This document shows, piece after piece, positions 7,642-12,373 of a stretch of 12,373 nt of DNA (position 1 is its first letter; every line of letters starts with the position of its first letter). A program made the position numbers and the translations under genes. The notes beneath the pieces are model-generated. The model did no database searches and had not been told where the DNA came from. It was given only the letters and a program-made list of their open reading frames with translations. This DNA is from Microbacteriaceae bacterium UBA4731. GTDB lineage: Bacteria; Actinomycetota; Actinomycetes; Actinomycetales; Microbacteriaceae. The stretch spans positions 1 through 12,373 of the forward strand of contig DHJB01000037.1 of assembly GCA_002404115.1 (NCBI GenBank). Direction: 5' to 3'.

Positions 7642-8630
7642 ACGCCCAGCACCGCTCCGTCGCAGCCACCGAGGGGACCCCGCTTCCAGGGGACCGGCGT
7701 CCAACGCCCGGCCCGATCGCCATCCTGCCCGTCCCCAAGGACATCTTCGTCTCCGCGGTCGAAGCGGCCGGTGGCCAGGTCGCCGGGCTCTCCGCCGACA
7801 CGCGCGGGCTCGTCTGGCTGTCGCATAGCCGCGCCGAGCAGCTGCGCGAGACCCTCCAGGCCAACCCGCAAATCCAGTGGGTGCAACTGCCCTGGGCAGG
7901 AGTGGACGCCTTCAGCGGCGTCCTGGCCGACCAGGACCGCCCAGGGCTGCTCTGGACGAGCGCCAAGGGCGCCTACGCCCAGCCGGTGGCCGAACACGCT
8001 CTCGCCCTCACCCTCGCCCTCCTGCGCGTGCTGCAGAAGCGGGCACGCGCCGACAGCTGGAACCGGGTGCCAGAGGGACGCTCGCTCTACGGCCTCAACG
8101 TCGTCATCATCGGCGCCGGCGGCATCGCCCTCGAACTCATCCGCCTGCTCGCCCCGTTCGACACCTCGATCACCGTCGTGCGCCGCAGCGCCGAGCCCGT
8201 CCCCGGCGCGGCGCGCACGGTGCAGACGGGCGCGCTGCACGACGTCCTGCCCGACGCCGACGTGGTCGTGGTGGCCGCAGCGCTCACCGGCGACACCCGG
8301 CACCTGATCGGTGCCGAAGAGCTGGCGCTGATGCGGCAGGACGCGAACCTCGTCAACATCGCGCGCGGGCCGCTCCTCGACACGGATGCGCTCGTCGTCG
8401 CCCTCGACGCCGGGATCATCGCTGGTGCGGCGCTCGACGTGACCGATCCGGAGCCGCTGCCGGACGGGCATCCGCTCTGGAGCGAACCCCGGTGCCTGAT
8501 CACACCGCACATGGCCGACACGCCCGAGATGACGGCGCCGCTGCTCGCCGAGCGGATCCGCCTGAATGTGGGTGCATTCCTTGGAGACGGGCGCTTTGTG
8601 GGGGTCGTCGACCCCCGGCTCGGCTACTGA
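7638..8630 (+). CDS. D-isomer-specific 2-hydroxyacid dehydrogenase family protein
   Basis: This is a cytoplasmic NAD(P)-dependent oxidoreductase of the D-2-hydroxyacid dehydrogenase family, which interconverts 2-oxoacids and D-2-hydroxyacids. The product has 330 residues. It shows the Rossmann motif VVIIGAGGIA (155-164) and the catalytic triad Arg243 (NIARG), Glu272 (DPEP) and His291 (TPH), all in the expected order. After the second strand of the nucleotide fold (SITVV) there are Arg182-Arg183 where NAD enzymes usually have Asp. By comparison with GhrA-like enzymes this suggests NADP(H), which is an inference. The first 25 residues are low in conserved features and may be a tail; an internal start is possible but none has a better ribosome-binding site. 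It overlaps the preceding ATPase gene by 4 bases and closes the operon. The substrate is unknown. Confidence 0.87.
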   Translation: MNAQHRSVAATEGTPLPGDRRPTPGPIAILPVPKDIFVSAVEAAGGQVAGLSADTRGLVWLSHSRAEQLRETLQANPQIQWVQLPWAGVDAFSGVLADQDRPGLLWTSAKGAYAQPVAEHALALTLALLRVLQKRARADSWNRVPEGRSLYGLNVVIIGAGGIALELIRLLAPFDTSITVVRRSAEPVPGAARTVQTGALHDVLPDADVVVVAAALTGDTRHLIGAEELALMRQDANLVNIARGPLLDTDALVVALDAGIIAGAALDVTDPEPLPDGHPLWSEPRCLITPHMADTPEMTAPLLAERIRLNVGAFLGDGRFVGVVDPRLGY

Positions 8631-8644
8631 AGACTGGTCTCGAT

Positions 8645-8672
8645 TTGGCGCTGGGCCAACCTTTGATAAAGT
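8645..8672 (+). promoter_or_regulatory. Promoter of tRNA-Asn
   Basis: TTGGCG (8645-8650) and TAAAGT (8667-8672) are separated by 16 bases and fit -35 and TANNNT -10 elements. Transcription would begin near 8679, giving a tRNA leader of about 30 bases. The promoter starts 14 bases after the dehydrogenase stop, so the tRNA need not depend on the upstream operon. Confidence 0.55.
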
Positions 8673-8675
8673 AGC

Positions 8676-8693
8676 AACGCTTGTTCAAGCGTT
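8676..8693. promoter_or_regulatory. 18-base palindrome in the tRNA-Asn leader region
   Basis: AACGCTTG (8676-8683) and CAAGCGTT (8686-8693) are perfect complementary arms around TT. The site starts 3 bases after the -10 hexamer and ends 15 bases before the mature tRNA 5' end, so it covers the predicted transcription start. As DNA it is nearly symmetric enough for a dimeric regulator. As RNA it could form part of a processing hairpin, although a 2-base loop would force the innermost pair open. Confidence 0.55.
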
Positions 8694-8708
8694 CTGTGTT
8701 CAAAGCAT

Positions 8709-8781
8709 TCCTCGATAGCTCAATTGGCAGAGCAGCCGGCTGTTAACCGGCAGGTTGTTGGTTCGAGTCCAACTCGGGGAG
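8709..8781 (+). tRNA. tRNA-Asn (anticodon GTT)
   Basis: A complete cloverleaf of 73 bases is visible. The acceptor stem TCCTCGA (8709-8715) pairs with TCGGGGA (8774-8780), with one T-G wobble. The D stem is GCTC/GAGC with GG in the loop. The anticodon stem GCCGG/CCGGC encloses the loop CTGTTAA, with GTT at 8742-8744, reading Asn AAC/AAU codons. A 5-base variable loop is followed by the T stem GTTGG/CCAAC with loop TTCGAGT. The discriminator base is G, and CCA is not encoded. A strong terminator begins 3 bases downstream. Confidence 0.97.
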
Positions 8782-8783
8782 CG

Positions 8784-8822
8784 AAAAGGCCGTTCCGGGC
8801 TCCACCCTGGACGGCCTTTTTT
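8784..8822 (+). terminator. Intrinsic terminator of tRNA-Asn
   Basis: AAAAGGCCGT (8784-8793) pairs perfectly with ACGGCCTTTT (8811-8820), followed by two more T residues, so the transcript ends in six U. Further pairing is possible inside the loop region. It is placed directly after the tRNA and isolates it from the kinase-like gene downstream. Confidence 0.92.
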
Positions 8823-8869
8823 GTCCCTCGGCCCCCCCGGGGCGGTGAGAACGACGAAAGGCGATCCGG

Positions 8870-9745
8870 GTGGACCCCTGGCAGTTCTTCAGCGCCGCGT
8901 TGGCCGTGATCGCGATCATTCTGCTCGCGCTCTGGCGCCTCGCCGCCGCCCGCTCGCGTCGAACCCTGTTCGACCGCACGAGCGCCGAGCGCCTTCGCAT
9001 TGACCTCGAACTGTCCCTCGCCGAGCAGCAGGGCAGGATCGGCATCATCCGCGAGCTGCAGGATGTCGCCGTCCTGTCGGTCGCGAGGCTCATCACCCGC
9101 GCCGAGGCGGCCCGGTACACGGCCGAGAGCGACCCCTCGAGCGCCGTTCGCGCCGCGACGGCGCTGGTCGACGACGGGCGCGTCGCCCTCGCCGACATGC
9201 GCCGCGTGCTGACGATCGTGCGCGAGGGTGAGTCCATCGCTTTGCCTCAGTCCGGCCTGCAGTCGGCGCGCGACCTGTTCCGGGTGATGCGCGACGCCGG
9301 CCTCGTCGTGATCTTCATCGAAGCGGGGGAGCGGTTCCCGCTCCGGCAAGGCGCCGAGCTGGCGATCTACCGGATCCTGCAGAGCGCGCTGGCCAACGCC
9401 CTCAAGCACGGCGGGATTGGCACCGAAGCCCGCATTTCCTTCACCTGGACCCAGGACGGCCTGCAGCTGCTCGTGGACGACGACGGCATCCGCGCGGCCG
9501 CCCGGCGCGCGAGCGCCGACGCCGACGAGGTGGCGGCACGCACCGCGTACACGATCGACGATGACCTCCGGGCGCTCAGCGAGAGCATCGCCGGCGCGGG
9601 GATCACCCAGATGCGCGAACGCGCCCAGCTCTTCGGCGGCGTGTTCAACGCCGGCACCGTGCCAGGGGTCGGGTTCTCCATCTCCGCCATCTTCCCGTCG
9701 CTGCGCTTCCACAACGGCGTCCACGGCGTGAACCTCGGGCGCTGA
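8870..9745 (+). CDS. Histidine-kinase-like membrane protein lacking the phosphoacceptor His
   Basis: This 291-residue protein resembles the small NarL-partner (HisKA_3, DesK/LiaS-like) kinases. It has one membrane segment near 4-27 and almost no extracellular part, then a dimerisation helix region at about 40-118 and a GHKL ATP-binding domain at about 160-278. The X-box should read ELHD, but here it is RELQD with Gln64 (codon CAG at 9059-9061) in place of the phosphorylated His. The N-box keeps Asn176 in ANALKH, though the usual Glu before it is Ser172. DDDG (203-206), GAGITQMRERAQLFGG (242-257) and GVGFSI are present, so ATP binding may persist. No response regulator is adjacent. The start is GTG, with GAAAGG eight bases upstream. 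Its TGA overlaps the azlC ATG by one base. A role as a signalling-dead or ATP-sensing regulator of azlCD is an inference; a single sequencing error at codon 64 is the alternative. Confidence 0.8.
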   Translation: MDPWQFFSAALAVIAIILLALWRLAAARSRRTLFDRTSAERLRIDLELSLAEQQGRIGIIRELQDVAVLSVARLITRAEAARYTAESDPSSAVRAATALVDDGRVALADMRRVLTIVREGESIALPQSGLQSARDLFRVMRDAGLVVIFIEAGERFPLRQGAELAIYRILQSALANALKHGGIGTEARISFTWTQDGLQLLVDDDGIRAAARRASADADEVAARTAYTIDDDLRALSESIAGAGITQMRERAQLFGGVFNAGTVPGVGFSISAIFPSLRFHNGVHGVNLGR

Positions 9746-10527
9746 TGGCGACGGGCATGGTGACGACAGGGTTTGGCGACGACGGCCGTAACCGGCGCCT
9801 CGCAATCAGGGCCGGCCTGGCCGTCGGCCTGGCCACGGCCGCCTACGGCGTGTCCTTCGGTGCGCTGTCGGTGGCCGCGGGGCTCGACGTCTGGCAGACC
9901 TGCTTCATCAGCCTGGTCATGTTCTCCGGAGGGTCCCAGTTCGCCCTCGTCGGCGTGCTGGCCGCCGGGGGACTCGCGGCCGGCCCTGCCGCGATCGCCA
10001 GCGCAGCCCTCCTCGGCTCCCGTAACGCCATCTATGGCATCCGCACGGCGCCCATCGTCGGGCCCGGCCGGTGGAAGCGCATCGCGGCGGCCTGGATCAC
10101 GATCGACGAGTCCACGGCCGTGGCGCTCGCGCAACCGACGCCGCGCAGCCGCCGCACGGGCTTCTGGGTGACCGGCCTCGCCGTCTTCGTCGGCTGGAAC
10201 CTCACCACCCTCGCCGGGGCGCTCATCGGCGACGCGCTCGGCGACACAAGGGGCTACGGGCTGGATGCCGCGGCCGCCGCCGCGTTCGTCGGCCTGCTGT
10301 GGCCGCGGCTGAAGCGGGTGCAGGCCGGTGCCGTCGCGGTGGCGGCAGCGGTGGTCGCCGCGTCGCTGACGCCGGCCCTGCTGCCCGGCCTGCCGGTGCT
10401 GGTCGCCGCGCTCGTCGCGGTCGCCGTCGGCTGGTTCAACTGGCTGGGCGTTCGGGAGAACGCGGACGGAGCTCCGGCGGCCGTATCGGATGCGGAAGCC
10501 GTCGGCGCCGGGGAGGCAGCCCGGTGA
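9745..10527 (+). CDS. azlC: AzlC family branched-chain amino acid exporter subunit
   Basis: AzlC is the large integral membrane subunit of the AzlCD/BrnFE-type exporter, which removes excess leucine, isoleucine, valine and sometimes methionine from the cell. The product has 260 residues and many hydrophobic segments. Typical motifs are YGVSFGALSVAAGL (34-47), MFSGGSQFALVGVLAAGG (59-76), GSRNAIYGIR (91-100) and the polar ITIDES (118-123) within the fold. A hydrophilic tail of about 25 residues (from 235) is rich in Ala, Gly and Glu and is probably cytoplasmic. The ATG at 9745 overlaps the TGA of the kinase-like gene by one base; an ATG four codons later is an alternative. The family identity is firm, and substrates are assumed from the family. 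Confidence 0.93.
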   Translation: MATGMVTTGFGDDGRNRRLAIRAGLAVGLATAAYGVSFGALSVAAGLDVWQTCFISLVMFSGGSQFALVGVLAAGGLAAGPAAIASAALLGSRNAIYGIRTAPIVGPGRWKRIAAAWITIDESTAVALAQPTPRSRRTGFWVTGLAVFVGWNLTTLAGALIGDALGDTRGYGLDAAAAAAFVGLLWPRLKRVQAGAVAVAAAVVAASLTPALLPGLPVLVAALVAVAVGWFNWLGVRENADGAPAAVSDAEAVGAGEAAR

Positions 10528-10829
10528 CCCTGTGGCAGATCATCATCCTCGCCTCCGGCGCCTGCCTGGCGATCAAGCTGGCCGGGTACGCCGTGCCGCC
10601 CTCGCTGCTTCAGAAGCCGGCGCCCGCGCGCATCGCCGACCTGCTGACGGTGGCCCTGCTCGCGGCGCTGGTCGCCGTGCAGACGCTCGGGGCAGGCCAG
10701 GCGATCATCGTGGATGCCCGGGTGCCCGCTGTGATCGTGGCGATCGCACTGTTCGCGCTGCGCGTGCCGTTCATCGTGGTTGTGATCGCGGCGGCGCTCG
10801 TGGCCGCCGCGATCAGGGCATTCGTCTGA
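10524..10829 (+). CDS. azlD: AzlD family branched-chain amino acid transport protein
   Basis: AzlD is the small partner subunit of the AzlC exporter. The product has 101 residues with about four hydrophobic stretches: near 4-20, 38-55, 68-81 and 82-98. It contains the AzlD-typical GYAVPPSLLQKPAPARIADLLTVALLAAL segment (21-49; amphipathic loop then helix). The GTG start at 10524 forms a GTGA overlap with the azlC stop, which sets the start even though the frame is open for a long way upstream. The stop lies 7 bases from the stop of the converging deformylase gene. Confidence 0.92.
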   Translation: MTLWQIIILASGACLAIKLAGYAVPPSLLQKPAPARIADLLTVALLAALVAVQTLGAGQAIIVDARVPAVIVAIALFALRVPFIVVVIAAALVAAAIRAFV

Positions 10830-10836
10830 GCCTGAG

Positions 10837-11403
10837 TCAGTCTTCGAGGTTGTCGATGCCGGGCATCCAGGTGAGCCCGGGCATGCCCCAGCCCCGCTTG
10901 CGCGTCACCTTCGCCGCGATCTTCGCGTAGGCGTGCTCGAGGCGGTCAACGTAGAGCGTGCCGTCGAGGTGGTCGAACTCGTGCTGGAAGATGCGCGCCA
11001 GCCACCCGTCGGCACTGATCTCGAACGGTTTCTGCTCCACGTCGACGGCGCGAAGGATCGCCGACTGCGCCCGCTTGAGCGGGAAGCGTTCGCCGGGGAA
11101 CGACAGGCAGCCCTCGACGTCGTCGTCCTCGTCGGCGTGGCCGGCCGGAACCGGGGTGATCCACAGTTCAGGGTTGATGGCCACGCCGCGCCACGCGCGC
11201 TCGTCGTCGTCGGTGTAGCTGAAGGTGAAGAGCCGTAGCGGGGCGCCTACCTGCGGGCCGGCCAATCCGACGCCGGGCGCGGCATCCATCGTCTCGAACA
11301 TGTCCTGCACCAGCGTGCGCAGCACGTCGTCGAATTCGACGACGGGGGCTGCGGGAAAGTGGAGCACTGGGTCACCTGAAATTACTATCGGTAGCACGGC
11401 CAT
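10837..11403 (-). CDS. def: Peptide deformylase
   Basis: This metalloenzyme removes the N-formyl group from nascent proteins. The product has 188 residues and starts with MAVLPIVISGDPVLHFPAAPV, a common actinobacterial deformylase start. All three family motifs are present: GVGLAGPQ (44-51, with Gln51), EGCLS (97-101, metal ligand Cys99) and QHEFDH (140-145, ligands His141 and His145, catalytic Glu142). The C-terminus has a short repeat of MPG (174-176 and 180-182). No Shine-Dalgarno sequence precedes the ATG; a TATCCT hexamer lies 6 bases before it, so the mRNA is likely leaderless. It converges with azlD and diverges from the DMT transporter. Many actinobacteria carry two deformylase genes, and which one this is cannot be told here. 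Confidence 0.95.
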   Translation of the reverse strand: MAVLPIVISGDPVLHFPAAPVVEFDDVLRTLVQDMFETMDAAPGVGLAGPQVGAPLRLFTFSYTDDDERAWRGVAINPELWITPVPAGHADEDDDVEGCLSFPGERFPLKRAQSAILRAVDVEQKPFEISADGWLARIFQHEFDHLDGTLYVDRLEHAYAKIAAKVTRKRGWGMPGLTWMPGIDNLED

Positions 11404-11415
11404 TCAGCAAGGATA
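11404..11415 (-). promoter_or_regulatory. Candidate leaderless -10 element of def
   Basis: Read on the minus strand, TATCCT (11415-11410) fits TANNNT and is followed by TGCTGA and then the ATG at 11403. With the usual 6-7 base distance the transcript would begin at the A of the start codon. No ribosome-binding site is visible, which agrees with a leaderless message. The -35 is poor (TCGACC about 19 bases upstream). Confidence 0.45.
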
Positions 11416-11431
11416 TCGGGATCATTCTGGA

Positions 11432-11443
11432 TAGGGTCGATGG
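11432..11443 (+). promoter_or_regulatory. Candidate leaderless -10 element of the DMT transporter gene
   Basis: TAGGGT (11432-11437) fits TANNNT and lies exactly 6 bases before the GTG start at 11444, the same spacing as in the divergent def gene. The same bases contain ATAGGG, which could also act as a weak ribosome-binding site, so the leaderless reading is not certain. No good -35 is seen. Confidence 0.35.
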
Positions 11444-12355
11444 GTGACTCCCGACCTGTTCCCCCTCGTGGTCGCCACGATCGACCCGCGACAGTCCATC
11501 GGGATTCCGATCGCGCTGATCGGCGCCGTGTTCTTGTCGCTGGGGGCACAGTTCCAGCATCGGGGTGTCGCCAAGGTCGAAGCGAACACGGCCGAGATCA
11601 CGGGCGGCATGAACCCCCGCCAGCTCCTGCTCCTCCTGGCGCGGCCGTCCTGGGTGCTCGGTTCGCTCATGCTCGGCCTGGCCATCGTCTTCCAGTTGAC
11701 CAGCCTGGCCTTCGCGCCCCTCATCGTCGTGCAGCCGCTGGGCGCGGTGGCCCTCGTGATCACATCGATCCTCAATGCCCGGGTCACGAAATCGAGGCTG
11801 AACCGACGGTCGATCGCCGCCATTTCGATGTGTGTCGGCGGCGTGGGCCTGTTCGTCACGGTCGCGGCGTTCACGGCCGTCGACAGACCAGTCACGGGTG
11901 ACAACCTCATCACGATCCTGATCGTGCTCGGCGTTGTGCTGCTCGCCTTCAGTCTCGCTTTCGGCTACCTACGCACCCGGTTCAAGGCGATCTTCTACAT
12001 CATGGGCGCCGGTGTGCTCTACGGATTCGTCGCGACGCTCGCGAAGGTGATCATCAACCGCGCCCAGCACGGCAACTTCGAGTGGCTCACGCTGACCTGC
12101 GTCGCCGGGTTGCTCCTGGCCAGCGCCCTCGGGGCCTACTTCGTGCAGAACGCCTACGCCTCCGGGCCGCCGGACCTCGTCATCGCCGGACTCACGGTCG
12201 TCGACCCCCTGGTTGCCGTCGGGATCGGCATCGTCGTGCTCGGCGAGGCATCGCAGGCACCGACCTGGGCTGCCGTCGCGTTCGTCGTGGCCGGACTCGT
12301 GGCCATCTACGGCGTGTTCCTCCTCTCCAAGTACCACCCGCAGTCCGAGGGCTGA
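11444..12355 (+). CDS. DMT (EamA-like) superfamily membrane transporter
   Basis: This is an integral membrane protein of 303 residues with about nine predicted membrane helices, near 17-35, 70-90, 93-111, 124-146, 154-174, 182-202, 216-236, 246-267 and 276-295. The repeated two-half architecture, the segment FAPLIVVQPLGAVALVITSIL (90-110) and the matching IAGLTVVDPLVAVGIGIVVLGE (247-268) are typical of drug/metabolite transporters. The first also resembles NIPA-type magnesium transporters, so the substrate is open. The GTG at 11444 is chosen because it gives MTPDLF and a normal first helix; an ATG at 11440 is in another frame and opens an Arg-rich unrelated reading frame. The gene is divergent from def with a 40-base gap. 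Only 18 bases follow the stop in this window. Confidence 0.85.
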   Translation: MTPDLFPLVVATIDPRQSIGIPIALIGAVFLSLGAQFQHRGVAKVEANTAEITGGMNPRQLLLLLARPSWVLGSLMLGLAIVFQLTSLAFAPLIVVQPLGAVALVITSILNARVTKSRLNRRSIAAISMCVGGVGLFVTVAAFTAVDRPVTGDNLITILIVLGVVLLAFSLAFGYLRTRFKAIFYIMGAGVLYGFVATLAKVIINRAQHGNFEWLTLTCVAGLLLASALGAYFVQNAYASGPPDLVIAGLTVVDPLVAVGIGIVVLGEASQAPTWAAVAFVVAGLVAIYGVFLLSKYHPQSEG

Positions 12356-12373
12356 GCCCCACGGCGAGCCCCC

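Noticed and set aside
8709..8781. tRNA-Asn as an integration (att) site
   Set aside because: tRNA genes are common integration targets, but no integrase, no direct repeat of the tRNA 3' end and no foreign-looking composition are present in the flanks.
10837..10960. Palindromes around GCCCGGGC and GATGCCGGGCATC as a terminator between azlD and def
   Set aside because: They lie inside the def coding region, encode the repeated MPG part of the protein, and have no T tract on either strand.
11440..11901. Frame from the ATG at 11440 overlapping the DMT transporter start
   Set aside because: The product is Arg/Pro/His-rich and has no membrane helices or motifs. The overlapping GTG frame encodes a clear multi-helix transporter.

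Overview
The window is high-GC DNA from an actinobacterium. Codon use (strong G/C third positions, frequent GGATGCC-type Asp/Ala codon pairs), TANNNT -10 hexamers, apparently leaderless starts, and an actinobacterial-type DnaG and peptide deformylase suggest the Microbacteriaceae. That family assignment is an inference from style, not a database match. All genes are on the + strand except a peptide deformylase. Coding density is high, and no insertion sequence, phage gene, CRISPR array or other mobile element is visible.

Layout. (1) 2-1051: the 3' part of dnaG (DNA primase), cut by the window edge. (2) 1052-1224: an intergenic control region with several short repeats. (3) 1225-8630: a compact oligopeptide/dipeptide-type ABC importer operon. 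It encodes a substrate-binding lipoprotein, two permeases, a DppD-DppF type fused double ATPase, a third separate ATPase, and a D-2-hydroxyacid dehydrogenase. Most junctions overlap or are a few bases apart. The one gap, after the lipoprotein gene, holds two hairpins that probably set a higher lipoprotein level. (4) 8645-8822: tRNA-Asn(GTT) with its own promoter, an 18-base palindrome in the leader, and a strong intrinsic terminator. (5) 8870-10829: a membrane histidine-kinase-like protein translationally coupled to azlC and azlD, a branched-chain amino acid exporter pair. (6) 10837-11403 (-): peptide deformylase, convergent with azlD. (7) 11444-12355: a DMT/EamA-type transporter, divergent from def.

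How the genes work together. The importer operon encodes a full peptide uptake machine: capture by the lipoprotein, passage through the DppB/DppC pore, and ATP hydrolysis by the two halves of the fused ATPase. The additional third ATPase lacks the H-loop histidine and may be regulatory or poorly active. The azlCD pair would export branched-chain amino acids, which peptide uptake can supply in excess, but a link between the two operons is only an inference.

Most of the window is ordinary housekeeping and transport DNA. The two most unusual points are the kinase-like protein whose phosphoacceptor His is Gln (ELQD instead of ELHD) and which is coupled to azlCD without a response regulator, and the third ABC ATPase with Ser in place of the switch histidine. 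Neither proves a new system, but both are concrete and checkable.
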